Part shown: one piece after another, positions 16,723-25,568 of the stretch | How the letters are laid out: every line of letters begins with the position of its first letter | Position numbering within the stretch: position 1 is the stretch's first letter | From: JAPSGB01 sp963775185 | GTDB taxonomy: Bacteria; Myxococcota_A; Polyangia; Polyangiales; Polyangiaceae | NCBI GenBank assembly: GCA_963775185.1 | Contig: CAVZIE010000036.1 | Span: 1 to 64,000 of the forward strand | Direction: 5' to 3' | DNA length: 64,000 bases | Program-made: the position numbers and the translations under genes | The notes under the pieces: model-generated | The model's input: only the letters and a program-made list of their open reading frames with translations | Database searches by the model: none | What the model was told of the DNA's origin: nothing

Positions 16723-18414
16723 CTACGCGGCGGGCAGGGCGACGCGGAAGACGGTGCGGAACGGCGGCTCCCCGGTCGGGGAGACGACGCGGATCTCGCC
16801 GCCGTAGCCGGTGACGATGCGGTGGCACACGGACAGGCCGAGCCCCGTGCCCTTGCTCGCGCGCTTGGTGGTGAAGAACGGCTCGAACACTCGCCCCGAG
16901 TCCGCCTCGGGCACGCCCACGCCGGTGTCGGCGATCTCGACGACCGCGCGGCCGAGCTGGTCCGTTCGCGTGCGGACGCGGATCACGTGGCGCGCCGGGT
17001 CGGGCTCCGGCATCGCTTCGGCCGCGTTGATCAGCAAGTTCAGAAACACCTGCCCGAGCCGGGCGCGGCTGGCTTGCACGTTGGGCACTTCGCCGTACTC
17101 GCGCACCAGACGTGCACGCTTCTGGATGCCGCCCGCGGCCAGGTGAAGCGTGGATTCGAGCAGCGTGCGGATCTCGACGCTCTCGGCGCGATCGCCTTCG
17201 GGACGGGAGAACGTGCGCAGATCGCCGGCGATGGCCCGGACGCGGCTCAGGCCCTCGCGCGCCGTGGCCACCGCGTCGCTTACACGATCGATGTCCACCG
17301 CGCGCCCCGCCAGCTCCTCGGCGGCGAGCTCCAGGCTGGCGTGGGCGAACGCCAGCGGATTGTTGATCTCGTGGGCGACGCCGGCGGCGACCATGCCGAG
17401 CGCCGCCATACGGTCGGCGACCAGCAAGCGGTCCTGCATGCGCCGCTTCTCGGTCACGTCCTCGCCGACGACGAGACGCGCCGGCGCACCGGCGAACTCC
17501 ACTTCGCGCGCCGGCGCCATGTCGATGACGATCGTCTGCCCGTCCTTGCGGATCATGCGGTACTCCGCTCGCGGCGCGGCTTCGATCGGCTTCGCGAGCT
17601 GCGCCAGCAGGCGCTGCGCGTCACCCGGGTGGATGAACGAGAGCACCGGCTTGCCGACCACCTCGTCCAGGCGGTCGTAGCCGAGCATGGCGACGACCGC
17701 CTTGTTGACCCACAACAGCGCACCGTCGCGGTGGATCACGACGCCGCTGGGGATCGACTCGAGCATGTGCCGGAAGTCGTGGCGCACGCGCATCAGCCGC
17801 TCGTAGTCCTCGACCAGCGCGCGCTGCTGCTGGGCCAGCGCCTCGAGAGCCGGCCCGGGCCCCGCCACCGCGCGCGCCAGGCGCACGAGCCGCTCCGGCA
17901 GAGACGGAGCTCGCGGCAGCGTCATCTCGTACACCACCCGGCGTCCGGCAATCTGCACGTCGACCAGCGTCGTCGGCTGGTCGAGCAAGGTCGTGACAGC
18001 CGCGAGCGACCCCGCGCAGACGCGGAAGAACGACCCGCACTCGCGCAAGCCGGGCGGCAATGTGGCCGTCAGGCGCAGCCTTCCGCCCGCGACGTCCTCC
18101 ATCTCCGTCTGCAGGTGGGGAAACAGCATCGGCAGCAGGAATCGCTGTCCGGCAAGGTGCATCTGCCGCGGCGTGATCACGTACCCGACCAGGCGGCGCA
18201 GGAAGTCGTACGACGGGACGTGCACGATGCGCTCGCCGACGCGCTCGAGAGCGAGCGGGCTGCCGAGCTCGCGCGCCAGGTTGTCGTTCATGGCCGCGAA
18301 CAGGTCCCAGTCGATGCGACGCGCCGGATCGCGGAGCTGCTCGAGGCTGACGGGCAGGCCCTCGACGAGGCACGCCGGGTCGATACCGAGGCTCTCGAGC
18401 GCCTCGATGAGCAT
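16723..18414 (-). CDS. PAS-containing sensor histidine kinase
   Basis: This soluble kinase has about 563 residues from ATG 18414 (GTG 18444 and TTG 18483 are alternatives). The N-terminal ~160 residues resemble the ligand-binding fold seen N-terminal in some AraC regulators (LIEALESLGIDPACLVEGLP, YVITPRQMH); this is tentative. A short coiled coil leads to a PAS domain (about 230-340; LESIPSGVVIHRDGALLWVN), then HisKA with VAHEINNPLAF and HATPase with NLLINAAEAM, DTGVGVP and GTGLGLSV. No membrane helix is seen, so it senses a cytoplasmic signal. No response regulator is adjacent. Confidence 0.88.
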   Translation of the reverse strand: MLIEALESLGIDPACLVEGLPVSLEQLRDPARRIDWDLFAAMNDNLARELGSPLALERVGERIVHVPSYDFLRRLVGYVITPRQMHLAGQRFLLPMLFPHLQTEMEDVAGGRLRLTATLPPGLRECGSFFRVCAGSLAAVTTLLDQPTTLVDVQIAGRRVVYEMTLPRAPSLPERLVRLARAVAGPGPALEALAQQQRALVEDYERLMRVRHDFRHMLESIPSGVVIHRDGALLWVNKAVVAMLGYDRLDEVVGKPVLSFIHPGDAQRLLAQLAKPIEAAPRAEYRMIRKDGQTIVIDMAPAREVEFAGAPARLVVGEDVTEKRRMQDRLLVADRMAALGMVAAGVAHEINNPLAFAHASLELAAEELAGRAVDIDRVSDAVATAREGLSRVRAIAGDLRTFSRPEGDRAESVEIRTLLESTLHLAAGGIQKRARLVREYGEVPNVQASRARLGQVFLNLLINAAEAMPEPDPARHVIRVRTRTDQLGRAVVEIADTGVGVPEADSGRVFEPFFTTKRASKGTGLGLSVCHRIVTGYGGEIRVVSPTGEPPFRTVFRVALPAA

Positions 18415-18530
18415 CCGCGACGCCCTGCAGGAGACTTCTTCCACGGTCGCGGGGCATATTGCCCCGTCGCGGGTGGGTGGCAAGCTCGGCTGGCGTTTGC
18501 GCCGCGATCACCCCGTGCCACGCTCGGGGC

Positions 18531-19076
18531 ATGGCGAGAGTGCGTTCGATCGTCGCGCTGTGCATCGGGCTCCTGGCGCTCGGTTGTGGCGGCAACGTCG
18601 ATGGGGGCAGCGGAACCGGCGGCGGCGGTGCAACCGGCGGAACGGGTGCAATAGACGGCAGCGGCGCGACCGGCGGCAGCGGCGCGACCGGCGGAAGCGG
18701 CGCGACCGGCGGAACCGGCGCGACGGGCGGAACCGGCGGCGGCGCCGGCACAGCCGCACAGTGCGACGCGCTCGACGCCGAGTACCAGAAGCTGATCGCG
18801 TCCGCGAAGGCGTGCAATCCGGTGATCAACTCGGTGCCGTGTACAGACCTCGTGAACGACGCCCTCAAGTGCCCGTGCTCGACCTACGTCAATCCGACGA
18901 ACGCCGACGTCGTCGCCAAGATGATCTCGCTGCAAGGGCAGTGGGACGCCATGCCGTGTCCGGTGTACTTCGGCTGTCCGCCGATGAGCTGCCCGCCCAC
19001 GCAAGGTTCGGGCTGCACACCGGACGCCTCGGGCTCCGGCACGTGCGTGGACTACGGGCTCGTCGGCGCCGAGTAG
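18531..19076 (+). CDS. lipoprotein with GATGGS-repeat linker
   Basis: This is a 181-residue product with a signal peptide ending LALGC, then about 50 residues of degenerate (S/T)GATGG hexapeptide repeats, then a ~100-residue domain with eight cysteines (AKACNPVINSVPCTDLVNDALKCPC, CPVYFGCPPMSCPP). The repeat linker suggests a surface-exposed spacer. Function unknown. It is convergent with glyA, 7 bp apart. Confidence 0.72.
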   Translation: MARVRSIVALCIGLLALGCGGNVDGGSGTGGGGATGGTGAIDGSGATGGSGATGGSGATGGTGATGGTGGGAGTAAQCDALDAEYQKLIASAKACNPVINSVPCTDLVNDALKCPCSTYVNPTNADVVAKMISLQGQWDAMPCPVYFGCPPMSCPPTQGSGCTPDASGSGTCVDYGLVGAE

Positions 19077-19083
19077 CGGCGTC

Positions 19084-20352
19084 TCAACCGAGCGCGAGTC
19101 CCGGCGGCGGGAACGACGCGCACAGCTCCTTCACCTCGGCGCCGACGCGCGCTTGCAGCGCGGTGTCGTCGGGCGCGGAGACGACTTGATCCATCCACGC
19201 AGCGAGCTTCTTCATCTCGTCCGGGCCCATGCCGCGCGAGGTGATCGCCGGCGTGCCGATGCGCAGGCCCGACGGGTCGAACGGCTTGCGCGGATCGAAC
19301 GGGATCGAGTTGTAGTTGGTGACGATGCCCGCGACGTCGAGCGCCTTCGCCGCGACCTTGCCGGGCACGCCCTTGGGCGTGAGATCCATCAGGATCAGGT
19401 GGTTGTCCGTGCCGCCGGTGATCAGGTTGAAGCCCTTGCTGGCCAGCGCCTCGGCCAGCACCTTGGCGTTGTCCACGATGTTCTTCGCGTAGATCTTGAA
19501 CGCGGGCTGGCTCGCCTCGCGCGCCGCCACGGCGATGCCCGCCGTGGTGTGGTTGTGCGGCCCGCCTTGCAGGCCAGGGAACACCGCGCGGTCGATGGCT
19601 TTCGCGTGCTCCGCCTTGCACATGATGATGCCGCCGCGCGGACCGCGCAGCGTCTTGTGCGTCGTGCTCGTCACCACGTCCGCGATGCCGATCGGCGACG
19701 GATGCACGCCGCCGGCGACGAGCCCGGAGATGTGCGCGATGTCGGCGCACAGCTTCGCCCCGACCTCGTCGGCGATCTCGCGGAACTTGTCGAACTCGAG
19801 CACGCGCGGGTACGCCGTGGTGCCGCACCAGAGGATCTTCGGCTTGTGCTCCTTCGCGAGCGCCCGCAGCTGCGCGAAGTCGATACGGTGGTCCTTCTCG
19901 CTCACGCCGTAGGCGTGGCTCGCGAAGTACTTGCCCGTGATGCTGACGTTCCAGCCGTGCGTCAGGTGGCCGCCCGACGGCAGGCCGAGCCCCATGATCG
20001 AGTCGTGCGGCTGGCAGAACGCGAGATACACGGCCAGGTTCGCCGGGCTGCCGCTGTACGGCTGCACGTTCACGTGCTCGGCGCCGAACAGCGCCTTGAG
20101 CCGGCTCACGGCCAGCTCCTCCACCTGATCGACGACCTGCTGGCCCTCGTAGTAGCGCTTGCCGGCGTAGCCCTCGGAGTACTTGTTCGTCAGCACCGAG
20201 CCGGTCGCCTCGAGCACGGCACGCGAGACGTAGTTCTCGCTCGGGATCAGCCGCAGCTTGTCGCGCTCGCGCGTCTGCTCCTCGCCGATCAGGCGGGCGA
20301 TCTCGGGGTCGGATTCGGTGAGCGACGGATCGTTCAAGGTGTGGGACGCCAT
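19084..20352 (-). CDS. glyA: serine hydroxymethyltransferase
   Basis: The 422-residue full-length enzyme interconverts serine + THF and glycine + methylene-THF in the cytosol. SENYVS, NKYSEGYAGKRYYEG, GLPSGGHLTHG, DIAHISGLVAGG and the PLP-lysine segment STTHKTLRGPRGG are all present. There are no indels. A structured element and a GxxExxY copy lie upstream of its start. Confidence 0.96.
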   Translation of the reverse strand: MASHTLNDPSLTESDPEIARLIGEEQTRERDKLRLIPSENYVSRAVLEATGSVLTNKYSEGYAGKRYYEGQQVVDQVEELAVSRLKALFGAEHVNVQPYSGSPANLAVYLAFCQPHDSIMGLGLPSGGHLTHGWNVSITGKYFASHAYGVSEKDHRIDFAQLRALAKEHKPKILWCGTTAYPRVLEFDKFREIADEVGAKLCADIAHISGLVAGGVHPSPIGIADVVTSTTHKTLRGPRGGIIMCKAEHAKAIDRAVFPGLQGGPHNHTTAGIAVAAREASQPAFKIYAKNIVDNAKVLAEALASKGFNLITGGTDNHLILMDLTPKGVPGKVAAKALDVAGIVTNYNSIPFDPRKPFDPSGLRIGTPAITSRGMGPDEMKKLAAWMDQVVSAPDDTALQARVGAEVKELCASFPPPGLALG

Positions 20353-20401
20353 GGCGGCGGGAGCCTAACGCCCGATCCGCCCGCTGGCGAGGGATGTCGG
20401 G

Positions 20402-20490
20402 GGTGTGGTTCCACAGCCGAGCAAGAAACCCTGCTGTCGACGGCCCGCCGGGGATGGGGCCCCGGCGGTGCGCAGGAACAGAACCACACC
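20402..20490. other. nested inverted-repeat element upstream of glyA
   Basis: The outer arms GGTGTGGTTC (20402-20411) and GAACCACACC (20481-20490) enclose a strong inner hairpin CCGCCGGGG (20445-20453)/CCCCGGCGG (20460-20468). The right arm plus flank (22 nt) recurs inverted at 219-240. It abuts the left end of GxxExxY copy C. It may be a small non-autonomous repeat or part of the element. Confidence 0.5.
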
Positions 20491-20782
20491 TGGGAGATCT
20501 CCTCGATTCCAGGCGGAGAAGACGCGGAACCGATTCGGGTTCGATGCCGATCCATGGGGATGGCACAGGAAGGGCGGAAGGGCGGAAGATTCGGGGATGG
20601 GACGGACGAAGTGATCGGTGCGCTGATCGAGGTGCGCCGCCATCTCGGCCCAGCGTTGATGGAGTCTGCGTACGAGGCCTGTCTGCGCGCCGAGTCAACT
20701 TCAACGTGACCGCCTTGCGGAATGGCTTGCGACGGCTCGTGCCTGCCTTCCTGTGAAAACCCAAATGAGGGCATTTCCCAGG
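20488..20782 (+). mobile_element. GxxExxY element, copy C (internal deletion)
   Basis: Diverged from copies A and B but with the same plan: left end (TGGGAGATCTCCTCGATT), GGCACAGGAAGGGCGGAAG, and the gene start through GxxExxY (ALMESAYEACL). A deletion of about 205 bp then removes the nuclease core (different breakpoints from copy B), and the 3' part follows (NFNVTALRNGLRRLVPAFL, stop). The right end is CCAAATGAGGGCATTTCCCAGG. The frame is broken at the deletion, so no working nuclease can result. Confidence 0.75.
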
Positions 20783-20794
20783 AAGCACACCCGA

Positions 20795-20813
20795 TGTCGG
20801 TCCGGCGCGGTAT
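20795..20813 (+). repeat. 19-bp palindromic repeat, copy 7
   Basis: TGTCGGTCCGGCGCGGTAT (two or three mismatches), immediately right of GxxExxY copy C. Confidence 0.65.
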
Positions 20814-20841
20814 CCAGCGGCCCGCCCGCCGGCTTCCGTCG

Positions 20842-21120
20842 TCAGACCCCGACGCGGTCCTCGAGCCGTGCCAGCCGGCGCTCGATCGCGTCGAGCCGCT
20901 CGAAGCCGGCCGTGCGCTCGGAGATCGTGACGGCGATCAGACGGTCGAGCCGCGCCGTCAAGGCGACCTGCAGTCCGTCGATGCGTTCGCCTACGCCGTC
21001 GACGCGTTCGCCTACGCCGTCGATGCGTTCGCCCACGCCGTCGATGCGCTCGCTCTGCTCCACGAGGATCGTGGCGATGTTCGCGATCGCCGCCTCCACC
21101 CAATCCAACCGCGCCTTCAT
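20842..21120 (-). CDS. small heptad-repeat (coiled-coil) protein
   Basis: GGAGGAG eight bases before ATG 21120 fixes this start. The 92-residue product is wholly alpha-helical in character. Four copies of a seven-residue unit (ERIDGVG) come from 21-bp tandem DNA repeats at about 20985-21050, flanked by LDWVEAAIANIATILVEQ and a charged end (ERRLARLEDRV). It is probably an oligomerising coiled coil. No domain is recognised, there is no membrane segment, and no obvious operon partner. Confidence 0.68.
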   Translation of the reverse strand: MKARLDWVEAAIANIATILVEQSERIDGVGERIDGVGERVDGVGERIDGLQVALTARLDRLIAVTISERTAGFERLDAIERRLARLEDRVGV

Positions 21121-21206
21121 CGTGCTCTCCTCCGAGTGTGGCATGGATGTCCAGGTCGGTCAGCGGCGGGTCGAGTTGTGCGGAAGCGGGACCAGCGGGC
21201 CTCGCG

Positions 21207-21225
21207 ATTCCGCGCCGGACCGGCA
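21207..21225 (-). repeat. 19-bp palindromic repeat, copy 8
   Basis: Exact reverse consensus in the gap before the large kinase gene. Confidence 0.8.
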
Positions 21226-21334
21226 GCCAGACGCCGCCAGTGAAACATGTTCTAGAGAAACAACGCCCGGCGCCGACACCAGCGGCCGCTCCACGCTTTA
21301 CAAGAATCGAAAATCATTGCTAGTTTCTGTCACT

Positions 21335-21351
21335 TGCCGAAACGTTCGGCA
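21335..21351. promoter_or_regulatory. operator-like inverted repeat upstream of the kinase/AAA gene
   Basis: TGCCGAA-ACG-TTCGGCA is a perfect 7-bp inverted repeat with a 3-bp centre, ending 20 bp before ATG 21372. The ~45 bases before it are unusually AT-rich for this window and may contain the promoter. The binding protein is unknown. Confidence 0.42.
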
Positions 21352-21371
21352 CAGCTAGACTCGCGCCGCCC

Positions 21372-24300
21372 ATGACCAAAGGGGGCCAGAAGGATCAGGA
21401 GGGGCGGCGAGCCGCCGCGCGGACACGCGGCGCGGCTGCGCGCGCACCACGCGACGTGCCCTCGCCGCCTCGTGCCGACGCGTCGCAGGCCGTCGAGGTC
21501 GAGCCGGATCCCGAGAGCGCGCCGCCGAGCATCCCGTCGGCTGCGAGCGTCGCCGACGACTACGCGGCGCCGCCCGAGCAGGGCGTGGACATCGCGCCGT
21601 CCCCGACGATGCCGGTGCTTCCCGGCCACGTGATCGCGAACCGCTACGAGGTCGTCAGCGTCCTCGGCGAAGGCGGGATGGGCATCGTCTATCTGTGCAA
21701 GGACCAGCAGAGCGCGCAGCTGGTCGCGGTAAAACGCGTGATCCCGCCGGAGGGCAAGCTCGCGCACGAGTACGTGATGTGGTTCTACAAGGAGTCGCGT
21801 GCGCTCGCGGCCCTGGACCACGCCAGCATCGTTCGCGCCCTGGACTTCGGTCAGCTGGTGGACGGCTCGCCGTTCCTGGTCATGGATCTCGCGGCGGGCG
21901 TGTCGCTCCACGACCTGACGGTCGTGAAGCTGCCGTTCGCGATCATCTGGTCGATCGTCGACCAGATCCTCGGCGCGCTCGCCCACGCGCACGCGCGCGG
22001 CATCGTGCACGGGGATCTCAAGCCTTCGAACGTCCTGGTCGAGGAGCGCGAGGGACAAGCGCCGGCGATCCACATCCTGGATTTCGGGCTCGCGTGGCTC
22101 AAGCAGGACCCGCACGACGAGCGTCTCGACGGCGAGAAGGCGATGGAGTTCGCGCCGCACGCCGGCGCCGGCACGCCGGGCTACATGGCGCCCGAGCAGA
22201 TCCAGCACGAGATGCACCACGTCTGCGGCGCGACCGATCTCTACGCGCTCGGCTGCTTCCTCTACAAGCTGCTCGGCGGGCACGCGCCGTTCTCCGGCGA
22301 CCCCAAGGCTCTGCTCCGGCTGCACGCCTTCGACAAGCCGCCGCCGCTGCACATCACCGTCGACGCGCCGCTGGAGGTCGCCGGCTTCGTGCATCGGCTG
22401 CTGGCGAAGCGCGCGTGGGATCGCTGGGAGTTCGCCGCCGTCGCACGCGCACAGTGGAGCGCGTTCCGCCCGCCGGCGGACCTGGACCCGGAGCTATGGC
22501 GCTTCCCGCCGCTCCCCGCGAGCAGCGTGCCGTCCGCCCCGACGACGCGCAAGACGGGCGCGCGCGGTCCGAACCCCAATCTCGCGCCGGCGCCCGAGCG
22601 CGCGCCGGGGCTCTTGAGCATGCGGCCGAGCCCGCTGGTGGGCCGCGAGGAGATCCGGCGCCAGCTGCGCGACATCTGCGACGAGGTCGTCGAGGGCGAA
22701 GGGCCCGCGCATCGGCTGGTGATCCTGGTCGGCCCGGCGGGCGTGGGCAAGAGCCGCATCGCCGAGTGGCTGAGCGAGATCGTGCACGAGGAAGGCACCA
22801 TGGTGCCGCTGCGCGCGCGCTATCGCCCGATGCGCACGCCGCTCGACGGCATGCTCGGTGCCGTCACCCAGTACTACAACTTCGAGCGCTCCGACCGCGA
22901 CACCATCGAGCGTTCGCTGCTGGCTCGCTGGAACGTCGGCAAGCACGACAAGAACGGACGAACCTGGGTCGCCGGCGCCGCGGAGTGGCTACGGCCGACG
23001 TCTCCGGGTTCGGATCACGTCGGGCCCACCGGGATCCGCTTCACGCTCGACACCATCGACACGCAGCGGCTCGTACACCGCTACACGATCCGGCGCCTGG
23101 GGGGCGGTCGCCCGCTGTTGTTCTGGCTCGACGATCTGAACCACGCGGGTGAGACCACGATCGAAGGCCTGCTCCGCATCCACACGGAGGACCCGGACCA
23201 GCGCATCGTGATGGTCGCGACGGTGCGCTCGGAAGACGTCCAGCTGGACGCGCCCGCAGCCGAGCGCCTGCGCAAGCTGCGGGAAGCGTTGGACGGCGTT
23301 GTGATCGACGTGGCACCGATGGACGCGGACACCACCGCGGATCTGCTGCGCGCGTCGCTGCCGCTCGACGACGCCGCTGTCCGCGAGGCCGCCAAGCGCA
23401 GCCGTGGCAACCCGCTATTCGCCTTGCAGCAGCTCCACGCCTGGGCCCTCGCCCGCGACATGGAGCTGGTCAACGGCATGTACCGCGTGCCGCCGGAGGT
23501 GCTGGCGCTGCGCCCGCAGACGACGGCGGAGCTCTGGGACAGTCGCGTCGGCGCCATGCCCGAGGAACATCGCCTCGCAGCGTACGCCGCCGCGACGCTC
23601 GGCGGCGACATCCGGCGCGTGGTGCTGTCGGCGCTGCTGACGGCGCTCGGGCTTCCGTCCGAGGCGGCCATCGTGAGCATGCAGAACGCCGAGATCATCC
23701 TGCCGCGCGGACCGGGCCGCTACAACTGGCCGCATGCGCTGTTGCAGGAGCATCTGCTCGCGCGCTTGATGGAGCGGGACGACCACCGCGCCATTTTCCG
23801 CGCCGCCGCCGAGGCGTTGCTCAAGCACCCGCTCTCGCGGACGCGGCGCGTGGTCAGGCAGCGCGTCGCGAACCTGATCAACGCCGGCGAGCCCGACAGC
23901 GCAGGCCAGCTCTTGTTCGCGTTCCTGGAGCAGGCGTGGTCCGGCGCGCGCGAGCCGCTCGCCACACTGTCGGATCTGGAGCTGCTCAAGGGGCACCTGA
24001 CCGGGCGCTCGCTCGCGCTCAAGCACCGCTGGCAAGCCGAGGCGCTGCGACACGTGGGCCGCGCCGAAGAAGCCTCGACGCGCGCCGACATCGCACGCAC
24101 GACGTTCGAGGAGATCGGTGATCGGCAGAACCTCGCCCACTGCCTGCGTCTGCTGGGCCACCTGGCCAGCGAGCGCGGCAGCAGCGCCGAGGGACTGCTG
24201 CTGGTCGAGCTCGCGCACCAGATGTTCGCCGAGCTCGGCGATCAGCTCGGGCAAGCGCAGTGCGAGGCCGTCGGCGGCGAGATCGAGTACCTGCTGGGTA

Positions 24301-25082
24301 ACTACGAGCACTCGCGCCATTTCATCGAAGCCGGCGAGGGACACTTCGCCGCGATCGGACAACCGCTGGGACGCGGCCAGTGTCTGCTGCTCTTGAGCTG
24401 GATCGATCACTCCGAGGGCGCGACCACGCGCTCGCGCCGCCTCACGCTCGAGGCGCGTGCAGAGTTCGAGCGCGCCGGCTACCGTCTCGGCATCGCCCAG
24501 GCCGACGCTTCGCTCGCCCACGTCGAGCACCGCCTGATGAACTTCTACAGCGCCGAGATGGGCGCCCTCGACGCGCTGTCGGCTTTCGAAGCGTTGCGCA
24601 CGCCGCGCGGCCACGCCGCGTGCGAGCGACTGCTCGCGATGATCGGTCTGGACACCGACGACCTGGACATGGCGGAGCTGCACGCCGACCGCGCCGCTGC
24701 CATCTACCAGCAGATGGGCGACCCGTGGGGCATCCTCGAGACCACGGTGCTCAGGTGCCAGGTTGCGCTCGCGCGCCACCAATACGATCGCGCGCACGAG
24801 CTGATCGAGAACTGCGGACACATCTCCGTCGAGGAAGCGGAGCCGCGCCAGCACCTGTTGCTCACGCACGCGTGGTACTACGCCGTCACCGGCGACACGG
24901 ACAAGGCGTTCGACGCGGTCGAGTCTGCCTCCGACGTGTTCGGCAACAATTCGCGCGCCGGCGATCACGCGCCGCATCTGCTCGGACGCCTGGCGCGCCT
25001 CCCCTGGCCGGCGCACGCGCTCGGTCGCATCGAGGCGTGGCGCCTCCAGCTCACCGATCGCGTGCTCCGCGCGCAGGAATAG
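21372..25082 (+). CDS. Ser/Thr kinase-AAA ATPase-TPR signalling protein
   Basis: This is a 1236-residue cytoplasmic protein. The kinase domain covers about 90-365: GEGGMGIVY, K121 in VAVKRV, HGDLKPSNVL, DFGLAW and PGYMAPEQI. The catalytic-loop Arg is Gly (HGD, non-RD type). A predicted P-loop ATPase follows from ~422, with Walker A GPAGVGKS at 454-461 and LLFWLDDLNHAG as Walker B. The C-terminal ~450 residues are helical TPR-like repeats. The layout matches the large kinase/ATPase/TPR proteins abundant in Myxococcota. It is a single gene with an inverted-repeat site and AT-rich promoter region upstream. Confidence 0.9.
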   Translation: MTKGGQKDQEGRRAAARTRGAAARAPRDVPSPPRADASQAVEVEPDPESAPPSIPSAASVADDYAAPPEQGVDIAPSPTMPVLPGHVIANRYEVVSVLGEGGMGIVYLCKDQQSAQLVAVKRVIPPEGKLAHEYVMWFYKESRALAALDHASIVRALDFGQLVDGSPFLVMDLAAGVSLHDLTVVKLPFAIIWSIVDQILGALAHAHARGIVHGDLKPSNVLVEEREGQAPAIHILDFGLAWLKQDPHDERLDGEKAMEFAPHAGAGTPGYMAPEQIQHEMHHVCGATDLYALGCFLYKLLGGHAPFSGDPKALLRLHAFDKPPPLHITVDAPLEVAGFVHRLLAKRAWDRWEFAAVARAQWSAFRPPADLDPELWRFPPLPASSVPSAPTTRKTGARGPNPNLAPAPERAPGLLSMRPSPLVGREEIRRQLRDICDEVVEGEGPAHRLVILVGPAGVGKSRIAEWLSEIVHEEGTMVPLRARYRPMRTPLDGMLGAVTQYYNFERSDRDTIERSLLARWNVGKHDKNGRTWVAGAAEWLRPTSPGSDHVGPTGIRFTLDTIDTQRLVHRYTIRRLGGGRPLLFWLDDLNHAGETTIEGLLRIHTEDPDQRIVMVATVRSEDVQLDAPAAERLRKLREALDGVVIDVAPMDADTTADLLRASLPLDDAAVREAAKRSRGNPLFALQQLHAWALARDMELVNGMYRVPPEVLALRPQTTAELWDSRVGAMPEEHRLAAYAAATLGGDIRRVVLSALLTALGLPSEAAIVSMQNAEIILPRGPGRYNWPHALLQEHLLARLMERDDHRAIFRAAAEALLKHPLSRTRRVVRQRVANLINAGEPDSAGQLLFAFLEQAWSGAREPLATLSDLELLKGHLTGRSLALKHRWQAEALRHVGRAEEASTRADIARTTFEEIGDRQNLAHCLRLLGHLASERGSSAEGLLLVELAHQMFAELGDQLGQAQCEAVGGEIEYLLGNYEHSRHFIEAGEGHFAAIGQPLGRGQCLLLLSWIDHSEGATTRSRRLTLEARAEFERAGYRLGIAQADASLAHVEHRLMNFYSAEMGALDALSAFEALRTPRGHAACERLLAMIGLDTDDLDMAELHADRAAAIYQQMGDPWGILETTVLRCQVALARHQYDRAHELIENCGHISVEEAEPRQHLLLTHAWYYAVTGDTDKAFDAVESASDVFGNNSRAGDHAPHLLGRLARLPWPAHALGRIEAWRLQLTDRVLRAQE

Positions 25083-25162
25083 GCCGGCGCTTCAACCTGT
25101 GGCGCGTGCCCGGCATCGGGAGATGGAGCGACCAAAGCTCTTCTCGCGACAAGGAGCCCGTC

Positions 25163-25398
25163 ATGAAGTGGTTCTTCAAGCTGCCCGCCATCCTGAGCTG
25201 CTCGTCATCCCTGCCGCCGCGCAGGCCGCACCGCAGCATCGTCCCGAGCCGCAGCGCGATCGCGCGGAGGTCCGTCGCAACGATGTACGTCGCCAGAACG
25301 CGGGCAAGCGCGACCACGCGGGCAAGCGCGAGCGCGGCGAGCGCCGCGGGCCGGAGGCGCGGCGCGACCACCGCGACGCCCCGCGCGATCGGCGTTGA
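25163..25398 (+). CDS. small secreted Arg-rich protein, one base missing near its start
   Basis: AAGGAG precedes ATG 25163, which opens a signal peptide (MKWFFKLPAIL). The frame then breaks; adding one base near 25196 gives a perfect continuation (LLVIPAAAQA, cleavage site) and a mature part of about 55 residues made almost only of Arg, Asp, Glu, His, Asn and Gln. The corrected length is 78 residues. No family is recognised; low-complexity charged secreted peptides of this kind have no set function. The missing base may be a sequence error. Confidence 0.55.
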
Positions 25399-25453
25399 GC
25401 TGGGACCCGCGGCGCGACGGTCTTCCGCCGCGCCGCGGGTCGCGTCCGGCGGG

Positions 25454-25472
25454 ATACCGCGCCGAACCGGCA
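25454..25472 (-). repeat. 19-bp palindromic repeat, copy 9
   Basis: ATACCGCGCCGAACCGGCA (two mismatches) upstream of the peroxidase gene. Confidence 0.65.
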
Positions 25473-25568
25473 GCATCGCCTTGATCCAGATGACGTTGCG
25501 CACGGATTGCGCGTTCGAACCGCGATCGGCCGCGCTGCGCGGGCACGCCGGATGCACGCAGCGCGGCC

